A stretch of DNA of 64,000 nucleotides from Betaproteobacteria bacterium Ga0077532 (GCA_001464895.1 LNEE01000051.1:62001-126000); one strand, 5' to 3'. Positions 45,195 to 57,841 are shown, counted from the first letter of the stretch. Numbers and translations are program-made. The notes: generated by a model not told the origin, from the sequence alone.

Positions 45195-46013
45195 ATGGAA
45201 GAACATCTCGACAAGCTGATCGACTGGCACGGCGCGCTCACCGACCTCGCAATCCGGTTCGGCCCCAAGGCGCTGGTGGCGATCCTCATCATGGTGCTCG
45301 GCGGCTTCGTCGGGCGCTGGGTCGCGCGGATGATGCTCCGCGGCCTCTCCCGCTTCGACCTCGAACCGCCGGTGCGGCAACTGCTCGTGCGGGTCGTGCG
45401 GGTGCTGGTGTTCGGAATGTTCCTGATCATGGCGCTGCAGAATCTCGGCGTCGAACTGCTGCCGCTCATCGCCGGCCTCGGCGTCGCCGGCGCAGGTATC
45501 GCGCTCGCCATGCAAGGCGTGCTCTCCAACGTCGTCGCCGGGCTCACGATCATCTTCACGCGCCCCTTCCGCGTCGGCGAGTACATCGCGATCGTCGGCG
45601 TGGAGGGAGAGGTCGAGAACATCTCGCTCTTCAGCACCGTGCTCACGCATCGCGACCGGTCGCGCGTCGTCGTGCCGAACCGCAAGATCGTGGGCGAGAT
45701 CCTCCACAACCACGGCCGCGTTCGTCAGGTGGAGGTGGTGGTGGGCGTCGCGTACGACACCAACGTCGACACCGCGAAGGCCGTGCTGAGAGAGCTGCTC
45801 GCCGCGAACCCGAAGGTCCTGCAGGACCCGGTGCCGGAGCTGCAGGTGATCGTGCTTGCCGACTCCTCGGTGAACATCGCGGTGCGGCCGTGGGTGAACG
45901 TGCCCGACTACGGGCAGGTGCTCGGCGAACTGAACGAGATGATCCTCGCGCGCTTCCGCGATCGCGGCATCGTGATCCCGTTCCCGCAGCGCGAAGTGAA
46001 GATGGTCGCGTAG
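45195..46013 (+). CDS. Small-conductance mechanosensitive channel (MscS family)
   Basis: 272-residue channel with three N-terminal membrane helices (about 25-45, 62-82, 86-108), the pore-lining AGLGVAGAGIALAMQGVLSNVVAG, then the beta domain (FTRPFRVGEYIAI) and the C-terminal alpha/beta part. Opens on membrane tension to relieve osmotic pressure. The track start at 45093 lies in non-coding sequence; ATG 45195 (MEEHLDKLID) is used. Short form like E. coli MscS (286 residues). Confidence 0.95.
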   Translation: MEEHLDKLIDWHGALTDLAIRFGPKALVAILIMVLGGFVGRWVARMMLRGLSRFDLEPPVRQLLVRVVRVLVFGMFLIMALQNLGVELLPLIAGLGVAGAGIALAMQGVLSNVVAGLTIIFTRPFRVGEYIAIVGVEGEVENISLFSTVLTHRDRSRVVVPNRKIVGEILHNHGRVRQVEVVVGVAYDTNVDTAKAVLRELLAANPKVLQDPVPELQVIVLADSSVNIAVRPWVNVPDYGQVLGELNEMILARFRDRGIVIPFPQREVKMVA

Positions 46014-46033
46014 GGGCGAGCACGCACGACTGC

Positions 46034-46960
46034 CTATCGGTCGAGAGGCTCGTCCGCGAGCGAGATCGGATCCTCGGCGGGTTCGAGGTGGGTGATGACC
46101 CACGCGCCGGCCATGGCGGCCCGGATGTCTGCCTCGATGCGCTCGACGAGGTCGTGCCCGCGTTGCACCGTCCACTCGCCGGGCACGAGCACGTGCACCG
46201 ACACGAAGGAGCGCCCGGCGGCCTGACGGGTGCGAAGCGCGTGGAAGGCGATCCCGTCGGCCTCGTAGACCGCGAGCACCTTGCGTATCTCGTCGCGGGC
46301 GGCGGGCGCCACCGATCGATCGAGCAGGCCCTGCACCGAACGACGCATGAGACCGTAGCCGGTCCAGAGGATGTTCACTGCCACGCCGATCGCGATGATC
46401 GGGTCCAGGCGGTCCCACCCCGTGAGCCCCACCGCGAGCACGCCAGCGACCACCCCCGCCGACGTCCAGACGTCGGTCATCAGATGCCGCGCATCGGCCT
46501 CCAGCGTGATCGAGCGGCGTGCGCGCGCGGCGCGCATCAGGACCCAGGCAACAACGAGGTTCACCAACGACGCAGCCACCGAGATGGCGAGGCCCAGCCC
46601 CACCTGATCGAGAGGCCGGGGTGCGATCAGTCGCGGCACGGCGGTCCAGACGATGGCGGCAGCCGCCACGAAGATGAGCGCCCCCTCGAACCCGCTCGAG
46701 AAGTACTCCGCTTTCGTGTAGCCGTACGCGTGCTCTTCGTCAGGCGGACGCTCCGACAGCGTGATCATCCACAGCGCCATGAACGCCGCGACGAGATTCA
46801 CCAGCGACTCGAGCGCGTCCGATAACAACCCCACCGACCCGGTGATCCGCCATGCGATCGTCTTCAATGCGATCGTGACCAACGCCGCCGCGACCGACAG
46901 CCACGCATAGCGTGCGAGGCTGCCATGACCCGGCCCCGCGAAAGCGGGGCCTGTGGTCAC
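46034..46960 (-). CDS. Cation diffusion facilitator family transporter
   Basis: Efflux transporter for divalent metals (zinc, iron(II), cadmium type; FieF/ZitB-like), about 308 residues with six membrane helices. Metal-binding motifs are seen in helix II ([10 protein letters not shown], with [14 protein letters not shown] after it) and helix V ([16 protein letters not shown], the HxxxD site), plus a cytoplasmic C-terminal domain ([15 protein letters not shown]). The track start 47029 overlaps pyrC by 62 nt; the GTG at 46960, 7 nt after the pyrC stop, is preferred. Confidence 0.88.
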   Translation of the reverse strand: MTTGPAFAGPGHGSLARYAWLSVAAALVTIALKTIAWRITGSVGLLSDALESLVNLVAAFMALWMITLSERPPDEEHAYGYTKAEYFSSGFEGALIFVAAAAIVWTAVPRLIAPRPLDQVGLGLAISVAASLVNLVVAWVLMRAARARRSITLEADARHLMTDVWTSAGVVAGVLAVGLTGWDRLDPIIAIGVAVNILWTGYGLMRRSVQGLLDRSVAPAARDEIRKVLAVYEADGIAFHALRTRQAAGRSFVSVHVLVPGEWTVQRGHDLVERIEADIRAAMAGAWVITHLEPAEDPISLADEPLDR

Positions 46961-46967
46961 CGGTGAT

Positions 46968-48011
46968 TCAGACAAGCGACCACGCCACGGTGCCGCCGGC
47001 GCGAAGTGGCACGAGCGTGTGCGCGCCATAGGGGATCTCGCCAGGCACCGCCATCGGCGTCCGCTTCAGCGTGATCGTCCCCGTGTTGCGCGGCAGGCCG
47101 TAGAAGGCGGGGCCGTGGAAGCTCGCGAAGCCTTCCAGGCGATCGAGAGCGCCCGCCTGGTCGAACACCTCGGCGTAGAGTTCGATGCCGGCATTCGCCG
47201 TGTACATGCCCGCGCAGCCGCAATCCGTCTCCTTGGTGTGGCGGGCATGCGGCGCACTGTCCGTCCCGAGGAAGAACTTCACGCTCGCGGACGTCGCCGC
47301 ACGCACGAGCGCCTCACGATGCACCTCGCGCTTCAGGATCGGCAGGCAGTAGTGATGCGGCCGCACGCCACCCTGGAAGAGCGCGTTGCGATTCATGAGC
47401 AGGTGGTGCGCGGTGATCGTGGCCGCCACCTGCGGACCCGCCGCCGCCACGAACTCCGCAGCCTCGCGCGTGGTGATGTGCTCCAGGACGAGCTTCAGTT
47501 GCCGATAGTCGCGCACGAGCCCGGCCAGGGTGTTCTCCACGAACACGCGTTCACGGTCGAACACGTCCACCGCCTGGTCGGTGACCTCCCCGTGCAGCAG
47601 GAGCGGAAGTCCGACCTCCTGCATGGCGTCGAGCGCGGCAGCGCACTTCCGGAGATCCGTCACGCCGGACGCCGAGTTGGTCGTGGCCCCGGCGGGATAC
47701 AACTTCACGCCGTGGACGAAGCCGCTCTCGCGGGCGAGGCGCATCTCGGCGGCCGGGGTCGCATCCGTGAGGTAGAGCGTCATCAGCGGCTCGAAGTCCA
47801 TGTCTTTCGGCAGCGCGGCGAGGATGCGGTCGCGATACGCCCGCGCCGCAGCCACCGTGGTGACGGGCGGCTTCAGGTTGGGCATGACGATCGCGCGGGC
47901 GAAACGGCGCGCCGTATCGGGCAGGACCGCGGCCATCTCGGGGCCGTCGCGCAAATGAAGGTGCCAGTCGTCGGGGCGGGTCAGGGTGATGCTGTCTGGG
48001 GGATTGCTCAT
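46968..48011 (-). CDS. pyrC: Dihydroorotase
   Basis: Zinc amidohydrolase that cyclises carbamoyl-aspartate to dihydroorotate in pyrimidine synthesis. 347 residues, E. coli-type (class II). Zinc ligands HLH in [10 protein letters not shown], the carbamylated-lysine region [13 protein letters not shown], and [11 protein letters not shown] plus [12 protein letters not shown] near the active site. The ATG overlaps the rsmI stop as ATGA, so translation is probably coupled to rsmI. Confidence 0.96.
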   Translation of the reverse strand: MSNPPDSITLTRPDDWHLHLRDGPEMAAVLPDTARRFARAIVMPNLKPPVTTVAAARAYRDRILAALPKDMDFEPLMTLYLTDATPAAEMRLARESGFVHGVKLYPAGATTNSASGVTDLRKCAAALDAMQEVGLPLLLHGEVTDQAVDVFDRERVFVENTLAGLVRDYRQLKLVLEHITTREAAEFVAAAGPQVAATITAHHLLMNRNALFQGGVRPHHYCLPILKREVHREALVRAATSASVKFFLGTDSAPHARHTKETDCGCAGMYTANAGIELYAEVFDQAGALDRLEGFASFHGPAFYGLPRNTGTITLKRTPMAVPGEIPYGAHTLVPLRAGGTVAWSLV

Positions 48012-48928
48012 GCGTCCGTCTCGTTGATCGTGTCGGAGTTGTCGTCGCCTGCTTCGGCGTCGGCGTGGTCGGGTCTGGCCAGCAGCGCCAGACGGTAGAG
48101 ATCCCCGCGGCGGGCACCCGTGATCTCGGCGGCGAGACGCGCTGCCTGGGACGGTGGCAGCGCGCGGGCCAGCACATCGATCACGCGGCGGGCATCCACG
48201 GAGGTGGCATCGGCGGGCGCAGCGGGCGCGGGGTGCACCACCACCACGAACTCGCCGCGGAGGCGGTTAGGGTCGGCGTCGAGCCAGGCACCGGCCTCGC
48301 CGGCGACGCAGACGTGAACGGTCTCGAACAGCTTCGTGAGTTCGCGGCAGAACGTGATGCGACGACCCGCACCCAGCGCATGCACGAAGTCGTCGACGCT
48401 CTCGCGGATGCGGTGCGGGGCCTCGTAGAGCACCACCGGGACGGGTTCGTCGGCCAGTGCGCGCAAGGCGCGGCGCCGCGCTTCCTGCTTGACCGGCAGG
48501 AACCCGGCGAACCGGAATCCGTCGCCTGCAGCGCCGGCCGCGGACAGCGCGGTGGTCACGGCACTCGCTCCCGGGATCGGCACCACGCGATGCCCTGCAG
48601 CCAGTACAGCGGCCACCACGATTGCGCCGGGATCGCTCACGCCGGGCGTCCCGGCATCGGTGACGAGCGCCACGCTGCGCGGTTCCGCCAGCCACTGCAC
48701 CACCTTGTCGCCGGAGGCGCGCTCGTTGTGCTCATGGACGGCGACCAGCCGGGCATCGATGCCGAAATGGTCGAGCAGATGGCGCGAGTGCCGGGTGTCC
48801 TCCGCTGCGATCATGTCGACGGCGCGCAGCACGTCGAGAGCGCGAAACGTGAGGTCCCGCAGATTACCGATGGGAGTGGCCACCACATATAATGTGCCCG
48901 CTTCCGCTTGAAAGGGTTCCGAATGCAA
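48008..48928 (-). CDS. rsmI: 16S rRNA (cytidine(1402)-2'-O)-methyltransferase
   Basis: SAM-dependent methyltransferase of the tetrapyrrole-methylase fold acting on 16S rRNA C1402. 306 residues. Seen: GTLYVVATPIGNLRDLTFRA, AAEDTRHSRHLLDHF, LVTDAGTPGVSDPGA and VLYEAPHRIRESV. The start is a TTG at 48928, overlapping the divergent lpoA start by 6 bp; a GTG a dozen codons on is an alternative. The divergent rsmI/lpoA arrangement is conserved in proteobacteria. Confidence 0.95.
   Translation of the reverse strand: MHSEPFQAEAGTLYVVATPIGNLRDLTFRALDVLRAVDMIAAEDTRHSRHLLDHFGIDARLVAVHEHNERASGDKVVQWLAEPRSVALVTDAGTPGVSDPGAIVVAAVLAAGHRVVPIPGASAVTTALSAAGAAGDGFRFAGFLPVKQEARRRALRALADEPVPVVLYEAPHRIRESVDDFVHALGAGRRITFCRELTKLFETVHVCVAGEAGAWLDADPNRLRGEFVVVVHPAPAAPADATSVDARRVIDVLARALPPSQAARLAAEITGARRGDLYRLALLARPDHADAEAGDDNSDTINETDA
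48887..48892 (+). promoter_or_regulatory. -10 element of lpoA
   Basis: A perfect TATAAT lies 31 bp before the lpoA ATG, inside the 5' coding end of rsmI. The -35 is poor (TTACCG, 18-bp spacing). It gives a short leader with a suitable distance to the start codon. Confidence 0.5.
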
Positions 48929-50167
48929 CGGCTTCGCGTCCTGCTGCTGTGTGTAGCCTTACTATACGGTGCCCTTGCGGCCCTCGCCATTGGCGCCAGG
49001 GCCCAGACAGAGGGCGATGAGGTGATCGAGGAGACGGAGACACCGCCGTCTTCATCGTCCGAAGTCACCGTCCCGATTTCCCCGCCTGTTTCCCCGCCTG
49101 TTTCCCCGCCTGCTTCCCCGCCTGCTTCCCCGCCTGCCCAAGCATCCGCGCCCGGCGCGGCAGCGCAGGCCGAGGAAAAACCGCACATCGCGGTGCTCCT
49201 GCCCCTCGACTCACCCGCCTTCGGCAAGCTGGCCGACGCCGTGAAGCGCGGCATCGAGGCCGCCGCGACGACTGCCGACCCCGGGAAGACCCTTCCCATC
49301 GTCGTGTACCCGACGAACGACGTCGCGAACAGCATTGTCGACATCTACGACCGCGCGCTCCGCGCAGGTGCCCAGTTCGTGATCGGGCCGCTCACGAAGA
49401 ACGCGGTGCAGGCAATCGCGGCAAGCAATGCCGTCACCGTGCCCACGCTCGGGCTCTCGGTGCCGGACAACGAAGGCACCCTGCCCAACGGCATGTACGC
49501 CTTCGGCGTGCAGATCGAGGCCGAGGCGCGTCAGATCGCCCGGGTGGCGCACTCCCAGGGGAAGCGACGCGCCGTCGTGATCACCGGCGACAACACCCTC
49601 GCCAGGCGCACATCGCAGGCCTTCATGGACGAGTGGACGCGGTCCGGACGCCTCATCGTCGACCAGCATGCGTACACCACGGACCAGGGCAAACTGAAGC
49701 GCATCCGCGACAACCTCGGACCGAACAATGTCGATGCGATCTTCCTCGCGCTCGACGGGCAGCGGGCCCGGCAGGTACGCCCGTACCTCGGCAAGACCGT
49801 CGCGATGTACGCGACCTCGCAGATCAATTCCGCCGAGAGCATGGTGCTGGGCCAGCACGACCTGAACGGCGTGCTCTTCCTCGACATGCCCTGGATGGTG
49901 CTGCCCGACCATCCGGCCGTGATGTCGTACCCGCGACTCACGGGCGTCTTCGGCACGTTCGAACAGGAGCGCTTCTACGCGATCGGGATCGACGCCTGGC
50001 GCCTCGCGCAGGGGTTGCTCGACGAGAGCTACAGCAGTCTGTCGCCCGTCGACGGGGTGACGGGGCTGCTGACCCCCGGTCTCGCCCGGGTGTTCGTGCG
50101 CGAGCCGCTGCCCGTGCAGTTCGTGCAGGGCGTTCCCCGGGTCGTCGACGGCGTCAGCCTGCGGTGA
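48923..50167 (+). CDS. lpoA: Penicillin-binding protein activator LpoA-like protein
   Basis: 414-residue exported protein of the LppC/LpoA family, which in enterobacteria activates PBP1A from the outer membrane. The signal peptide (MQRLRVLLLCVALLYGALAALAIGARA) has no lipobox Cys, so unlike enterobacterial LpoA it may be soluble in the periplasm. A Pro/Ser linker of five SPP[V/A] repeats follows, then the type I periplasmic-binding fold: AVLLPLDSPAFGKLADAVKRGIEA, GPLTKNAVQAIA and DAIFLALDGQRARQVRP. Only the C-terminal half of the enterobacterial protein is present. ATG 48923 replaces the TTG at 48908. Heads the lpoA-yraN-diaA-dolP block. Confidence 0.88.
   Translation: MQRLRVLLLCVALLYGALAALAIGARAQTEGDEVIEETETPPSSSSEVTVPISPPVSPPVSPPASPPASPPAQASAPGAAAQAEEKPHIAVLLPLDSPAFGKLADAVKRGIEAAATTADPGKTLPIVVYPTNDVANSIVDIYDRALRAGAQFVIGPLTKNAVQAIAASNAVTVPTLGLSVPDNEGTLPNGMYAFGVQIEAEARQIARVAHSQGKRRAVVITGDNTLARRTSQAFMDEWTRSGRLIVDQHAYTTDQGKLKRIRDNLGPNNVDAIFLALDGQRARQVRPYLGKTVAMYATSQINSAESMVLGQHDLNGVLFLDMPWMVLPDHPAVMSYPRLTGVFGTFEQERFYAIGIDAWRLAQGLLDESYSSLSPVDGVTGLLTPGLARVFVREPLPVQFVQGVPRVVDGVSLR
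49077..49136. repeat. 12-bp tandem repeat in lpoA
   Basis: Five in-frame copies of TTTCCCCGCCTG (the last two start with C). They encode the SPP[V/A] linker; near-identical DNA suggests recent slippage and variable copy number. Confidence 0.9.
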
Positions 50168-51366
<1,199 letters not shown>

Positions 51367-51367
<1 letters not shown>

Positions 51368-51969
51368 TGCCAATCCCGTCCCGCGTCGTTTCCCCTTCGC
51401 TCGTTCTGTCCCTGGTGTTCCTCGCCGGCACCACCGTATCCCTGCAGGGCTGCTTCCCGCTCTTCGCCGCTGGCGCAGCCGCGGGCACCGGCGCACTCAT
51501 CGCCGAGGACCGTCGCACGAGTGGCACCTACCTCGACGACGAAGGCATCGAGCTGAAGGTCGTCAGCCGAGTGGGAGAGAAGTTCAAGGACAACACCCAC
51601 GTCAACGCCACCAGCTACAACAAGGTCGTCCTTCTGACGGGTGAAGTGGCGACGGCGGATGCGAAGTCGGAGATCGGTGCCTTGGCCGCCGCCGTCCCGG
51701 GCGTGCGCTTCGTCGTGAACGAACTCGCGGTGGGCAACGTGACGACGCTCACACAGCGCAGCGGCGACACCTACACCACCACCCGTGTCAAGACGCGCTT
51801 CATCGATGGGTCCCGCTTCCAGGCAAACCACGTGAAGGTCGTCACGGAAGCCGGCATCGTGTACCTCATGGGCATCGTGAAGCGCGCCGAGGCCAAGGCT
51901 GCGGCCGATCTGGCGTCGGGCGTGTCGGGTGTGAAGAAGGTCGTGCAGGTGTTCGAGTATCTCGACTAG
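51367..51969 (+). CDS. dolP: BON-domain outer-membrane lipoprotein, DolP/YraP-like
   Basis: 200 residues, signal peptide ending in the lipobox LQGC. Two BON domains follow: GTYLDDEGIELKVVSRVGEKFKDNTHVNATSYNKVVLLTGEV, then TRVKTRFIDGSRFQANHVKVVTEAGIVYLMGIVKRAEA. DolP binds anionic phospholipids at division sites and supports the BAM complex. The lpoA-yraN-diaA-dolP order is conserved. One-base overlap with diaA (TGATG). Gene-free 315 bp follow. Confidence 0.93.
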
Positions 51970-52040
51970 GTCCTGGGACTACGGACTGGGCGAAGTGCAC
52001 GCACGGGGCTCAGGGGCGGCGTGATGGGGGCGGATGCGCG

Positions 52041-52131
52041 GCGTCGGGCTGCAGCCCGACCCACGACACCGCCGCGAAATCACTGCGACGCCGTATCCTG
52101 ATTCCCAGTGGGTCGGACTGCAGTCCGACGC
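52041..52131. repeat. Inverted pair of palindromic REP-like units
   Basis: GTCGGGCTGCAGCCCGAC (52043-52060) and GTCGGACTGCAGTCCGAC (52112-52129) are each perfect 18-bp palindromes; with flanks GCG and CCCA they are inverted copies of one 23-bp unit (GCGTCGG(G/A)CTGCAG...). This is a second repeat family distinct from the REPIN near 43 and 59-61 kb. Lies in the gap between dolP and boxR. Confidence 0.8.
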
Positions 52132-52271
52132 CGCGATGGCACATGGTGACGCAGCGAACCCCGGCGACGCATGGAACCATGGCGATGCAGCCGGCAGCGC
52201 AGTGCTCGCCCTCCCGCCTCCGTGAACCCGACACGCACCGGGCCGCCAGCTATCCCTCCGCCGCCGGAACA

Positions 52272-52285
52272 TGCACAATAATGCA
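52272..52285. promoter_or_regulatory. Probable BoxR operator at the boxR start
   Basis: TGCA-CAATAA-TGCA, i.e. two TGCA half-sites 6 bp apart, matches the element at 53292-53305 upstream of boxC in spacing and in the A/T content of its spacer. BzdR/BoxR regulators recognise TGCA-containing repeats. The last base overlaps the boxR start codon. Confidence 0.7.
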
Positions 52286-53247
52286 TGCCCTCTCGCCCCG
52301 CCTCGAAAGCCCTTGCCCGCCCGCGCAAAGCAACGCCACCGCGCCCCGCTCCCCGCGGGCCCGATTCCGCCCCTGATGCATCCCTGCTCGGCACGCTTGC
52401 CGAGCGCGTCCGCGCGATCCGCGCCCGCCGCGGGCTGACCCGCCGGGCGCTCGCCGTGGGCGCCGGCATCTCCGAGCGACATCTCGCCAATCTCGAATCG
52501 GGCACGGGCAACGCATCCATCCTCGTCCTGCAGCAGGTCGCGCTGGCGCTCCAGTGTCCGCTGGCCGCACTGCTTGGAGATGTGTCCACGTCGTCGCCCG
52601 AATGGCTGCTGATCCGCGACGTGCTCGATGGCCGGGACGAATCCGACCTGCGGCGCGCGCGACTGCATCTGACCGGACTGTTCGGCGCGAACCGCGATGC
52701 GATCGATCGAATGCAACGCATCGCCCTGGTCGGCCTGCGCGGCGCGGGCAAGTCCACGCTGGGACGGATGCTCGCCGACGCGCTCGGACGCCCCTTCGTC
52801 GAACTGAACCGCGAGGTCGCCCGCATCGCCGGCTGCAGCGTCGCCGAGATCCATGCGCTGTACGGCGCGAACGCGTACCGCCGCTACGAGCGGCGCGCCC
52901 TGGAGGAGACCCTCGACACCCTGCCCGAGGCCGTGATCGCCACGCCGGGCGGCATCGTGTCGGAGGCGGCGACATTCGGACTGCTTCTCGGCCGCTGCTT
53001 CACCGTGTGGTTGCGCGCCTCCCCCGAGGAACACATGGGGCGCGTCGTGGCCCAGGGCGACACGCGACCCATGGCCGGCCATCGCGAGGCCATGGACGAC
53101 CTCAAGCGAATCCTCGCCGGCCGGGCCGACTTCTACGCCAAGGCCGACGTGGCGGTCGACACCGGCGGGCAGCCCCTGCAGGACGCCTTCGAGGCGCTGA
53201 AGGCCGCCGTGCAGTCAGCCCGGATGGCGGGCGCCGCAGCGCGCTGA
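52285..53247 (+). CDS. boxR: BoxR/BzdR-family regulator (XRE-shikimate kinase fusion)
   Basis: Benzoyl-CoA-responsive repressor of benzoate genes, 320 residues: an N-terminal XRE helix-turn-helix (LTRRALAVGAGISERHLANLESG) fused to a shikimate kinase-like domain with Walker A GLRGAGKST that binds benzoyl-CoA in BzdR. Adjacent to boxCBA, hence BoxR. The first about 35 residues are Pro/Arg/Ala-rich and longer than in known homologues. The ATG falls at the end of the operator, and no other ATG, GTG or TTG start precedes the HTH, so the transcript may be leaderless or start farther upstream. Confidence 0.9.
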   Translation: MPSRPASKALARPRKATPPRPAPRGPDSAPDASLLGTLAERVRAIRARRGLTRRALAVGAGISERHLANLESGTGNASILVLQQVALALQCPLAALLGDVSTSSPEWLLIRDVLDGRDESDLRRARLHLTGLFGANRDAIDRMQRIALVGLRGAGKSTLGRMLADALGRPFVELNREVARIAGCSVAEIHALYGANAYRRYERRALEETLDTLPEAVIATPGGIVSEAATFGLLLGRCFTVWLRASPEEHMGRVVAQGDTRPMAGHREAMDDLKRILAGRADFYAKADVAVDTGGQPLQDAFEALKAAVQSARMAGAAAR

Positions 53248-53273
53248 CGACCACGCCGGCGGCTGCACCGATC

Positions 53274-53305
53274 TTGACGGCACCCCGGACGTGCACTATC
53301 TTGCA
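53274..53305 (+). promoter_or_regulatory. boxC promoter with overlapping BoxR operator
   Basis: TTGACG (53274-53279), 17-bp spacer, TATCTT (53297-53302): a good sigma70 promoter. The TGCA-CTATCT-TGCA operator (53292-53305) wraps the -10, so BoxR binding would directly block RNA polymerase. Transcription start would be near 53309, leaving a leader of about 60 nt. Confidence 0.7.
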
Positions 53306-53370
53306 TTTTCCCTGACGGCAGTCGGCGCGCTCGCGCACGCCTGCCAGCAACGCGCCACCGGAGCCTCCCC

Positions 53371-55029
<1,659 letters not shown>

Positions 55030-55137
55030 GCGGCATCCGAGCCGCCACTGAGTCGCCACTGAGTAGCAAGTGAGTCGCGGGTGAGCCGCGGCGTCGCACA
55101 AACCTCGTCCGCGGCCCGCGCCGCACCGGAGCACCCC

Positions 55138-56565
55138 ATGAACGGCATCGACTACAGCCAGAAGATCCCCAACAACGTGAACCTGTCGGAAGACAAGACG
55201 CTCCAGCGCGCGCTCGAACACTGGCAGCCCAACTACCTCGCGTGGTGGCAGGACATGGGGCCCGACGGGTCGCACGGCTTCGACGTTTACCTGCGCACCG
55301 CGACGAGCGTCGACCCCGCCGGCTGGGCGCAGTTCGACTACGTGAAGATGCCCGAGTACCGCTGGGGCATCTTCTTGAACCAGCGCGAGGAAGGCCGTCG
55401 CATCCACTTCGGCGACCACAAGGGCGAGGAGGTCTGGCAGGACGTCCCCGGCGAGCACCGCGCCAACCTGCGCCGCATCATCGTGACCCAGGGCGACACC
55501 GAGCCCGCATCGGTGGAACAACAGCGCCACCTCGGCCTCACCGCGCCGTCGATGTACGACCTGCGCAACCTCTTCCAGGTCAACGTCGAGGAAGGCCGGC
55601 ACCTCTGGGCGATGGTGTACCTGCTGCATCGCCACTTCGGTCGCGACGGCCGCGAGGAAGCCGAGGCCCTGCTGGAGCGCCGCTCGGGAGACGAGGACAA
55701 CCCCCGCATCCTCGGCGCCTTCAACGAGCGCACGCCCGACTGGCTCGCGTTCTTCATGTTCACGTACTTCACCGACCGCGACGGCAAGTTCCAGTTGTGC
55801 GCGCTCGCCGAATCCGGCTTCGATCCGCTCGCGCGCACGACGAAGTTCATGCTCACCGAGGAAGCGCACCACATGTTCGTGGGCGAATCCGGCGTCTCGC
55901 GCGCGATCCAGCGCACGTGCGAAGTGATGAACGAACTGAAAACCGACGACCCCGCGCTCGTTCGCGCGGCCGGCGCGATCGACCTGCCGACGATCCAGCG
56001 GTATCTCAACTTCCACTACAGCGTGACCATCGATCTCTTCGGTGCCGACCAGTCGTCGAACGCCGCGATCTTCTACAGCGCCGGGCTGAAGGGTCGCTTC
56101 GAGGAAGGCAAGCGCGACGACGACCACGTGCTGCGCGGCGGCACGTACCGCGTGCTCGAAGTGCAGGACGGCAAGCTGGTCGAGAAGGAAGTGCCGATGC
56201 TGAACGCGCTGAACGAAGTCCTGCGCGACGATTTCATCCGCGACTCGGTGGCCGGCGTCGAGCGCTGGAACAAGGTGATCACGAAGGCCGGCCTGCCGCA
56301 TCGGCTCACGGTGCCGCACAAGGCGTTCAACCGCCGCATCGGCACGCTCGCGGGCGTGCGCGTCTCGCCCGATGGCCGTGTGGTTTCGGAGACCGAGTGG
56401 AACGCCAACGAGACCACGTGGCTGCCGAGCGTCGAGGACCGCGCCTTCGTCGCATCGCTGATGGGTCGCGTCGTGGAGCGGAACAAGTACGCGAGTTGGA
56501 TCGCGCCGCCGATGGTCGGCATCAACCGCCAGCCGATCGACTTCGAATACATCCGGTTCAACTGA
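55138..56565 (+). CDS. boxB: Benzoyl-CoA 2,3-epoxidase, oxygenase subunit
   Basis: Di-iron oxygenase component that forms 2,3-epoxybenzoyl-CoA with electrons from BoxA. 475 residues from ATG 55138 ([15 protein letters not shown]), the normal BoxB opening; the track start at 55081 is a GTG with non-protein-like residues. Iron ligands fall in Glu and EEAHH motifs: [16 protein letters not shown] and [17 protein letters not shown] precedes the start. Seven bp separate it from boxA. Confidence 0.96.
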   Translation: MNGIDYSQKIPNNVNLSEDKTLQRALEHWQPNYLAWWQDMGPDGSHGFDVYLRTATSVDPAGWAQFDYVKMPEYRWGIFLNQREEGRRIHFGDHKGEEVWQDVPGEHRANLRRIIVTQGDTEPASVEQQRHLGLTAPSMYDLRNLFQVNVEEGRHLWAMVYLLHRHFGRDGREEAEALLERRSGDEDNPRILGAFNERTPDWLAFFMFTYFTDRDGKFQLCALAESGFDPLARTTKFMLTEEAHHMFVGESGVSRAIQRTCEVMNELKTDDPALVRAAGAIDLPTIQRYLNFHYSVTIDLFGADQSSNAAIFYSAGLKGRFEEGKRDDDHVLRGGTYRVLEVQDGKLVEKEVPMLNALNEVLRDDFIRDSVAGVERWNKVITKAGLPHRLTVPHKAFNRRIGTLAGVRVSPDGRVVSETEWNANETTWLPSVEDRAFVASLMGRVVERNKYASWIAPPMVGINRQPIDFEYIRFN

Positions 56566-56572
56566 GCACGCC

Positions 56573-57841
56573 GTGAACGCCACCGACGCCGGGCGCGCGG
56601 ACGCCCTCCGCCAGCACGTCATCGATCCGGAGATCTGCATCCGGTGCAACACGTGCGAGGAGGCGTGCCCCATCGACGCCGTCACGCACGACAGCCGCAA
56701 CTACGTCGTCAAGCCGGACGTGTGCAACGGGTGCGGCGCCTGCGTGCCGCCCTGCCCCACCGGTGCCATCGACAACTGGCGCACCGTGCTCCGCGTCGAT
56801 GCCTACTCGGTCGAGGCGCAGCTCGGGTGGGACGAGTTGCCGGCGGAGCAAGTGTTGCCTCCCGCGGAAGCTGGTGCTGCGGTCACACCTGCACCCGTCG
56901 ACGCGACGGAAAACGCAGCACAGGCACCGGTTTCATCGACACCGGTGACGCCGACACCCGTGCGCGGCGCCACCGTGCCGCCGTGGTCCGCCGCGCATCC
57001 GTACACCAACCTCTATCGCCCGAGTGCGCCGGTCACCGCCACGGTGATGGGCAACTTCCGCGTGACGGGCGAGCACTCCGGCAGCGACACGCGCCACATC
57101 GTCCTCGACTTCGGAACGCTGCCGTTCCCGGTGCTCGAAGGCCAGTCGATCGGCATCATCCCGCCCGGCACCGATGCCCAGGGTCGCCCGCACCACGCCC
57201 GCCAGTACTCGATCGCGAGCCCGCGCGACGGCGAGCGACCCGGCTACAACAATCTGTCGTTGACGGTGAAGCGCGTGACCGCCGACCACGACGGCCAGCC
57301 GGTCCGCGGCGTGTGCTCGAACTATCTCTGCGACGTGAAGAAAGGCGACATCGTGCAGGTGATCGGACCGTTCGGCGCGTCGTTCCTCATGCCTAACCAT
57401 CCGGGGACGCATCTCGTGATGATCTGCACGGGCACCGGCTCCGCGCCCATGCGCGCGATGACGGAATACCGCCGCCGCCATCGCGAACGCTTCGGCGACG
57501 GCCGCCTGACGCTGTTCTTCGGCGCGCGCACCGCCGACGAGCTGCCGTACTTCGGACCGCTTACCAAACTGCCGAAGGACTTCATCGACATCCACCTGGC
57601 GTTCTCGCGCACGCCGGGCGAGCCGAAGCGGTACGTGCAGGACTTGATGCGCGAACGCGCCGCAGACCTCGCTCCGGTGATCGCAGATCCGAACACGTTC
57701 ATCTATGTGTGCGGGCTGAAGAGCATGGAGGAAGGGGTGCTAGCGGCGCTGCACGATATCGCGAACGGGGCAGGTCTTGCGTGGGAACCACTGGCGGACG
57801 CCTGGGCCCGCGAGGGGCGGTTGCATCTCGAAACGTATTGA
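56573..57841 (+). CDS. boxA: Benzoyl-CoA 2,3-epoxidase, reductase subunit
   Basis: NADPH-dependent iron-sulfur flavoprotein that feeds electrons to BoxB. 422 residues from GTG 56573. An N-terminal ferredoxin part has two 4Fe-4S motifs ([24 protein letters not shown]); a Pro/Thr/Ala-rich linker (about 85-130) follows; then FAD (RQYSIASPR) and NADPH ([12 protein letters not shown]) regions like ferredoxin-NADP reductase, ending [13 protein letters not shown]. Last gene of boxCBA. boxD, benzoate-CoA ligase and transport genes are not in the window. Confidence 0.96.
   Translation: MNATDAGRADALRQHVIDPEICIRCNTCEEACPIDAVTHDSRNYVVKPDVCNGCGACVPPCPTGAIDNWRTVLRVDAYSVEAQLGWDELPAEQVLPPAEAGAAVTPAPVDATENAAQAPVSSTPVTPTPVRGATVPPWSAAHPYTNLYRPSAPVTATVMGNFRVTGEHSGSDTRHIVLDFGTLPFPVLEGQSIGIIPPGTDAQGRPHHARQYSIASPRDGERPGYNNLSLTVKRVTADHDGQPVRGVCSNYLCDVKKGDIVQVIGPFGASFLMPNHPGTHLVMICTGTGSAPMRAMTEYRRRHRERFGDGRLTLFFGARTADELPYFGPLTKLPKDFIDIHLAFSRTPGEPKRYVQDLMRERAADLAPVIADPNTFIYVCGLKSMEEGVLAALHDIANGAGLAWEPLADAWAREGRLHLETY

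Noticed and set aside
49077-49136. Possible short CRISPR or regulatory repeat in lpoA
   Set aside because: 12-bp units without spacers, in frame, encoding an SPP linker.
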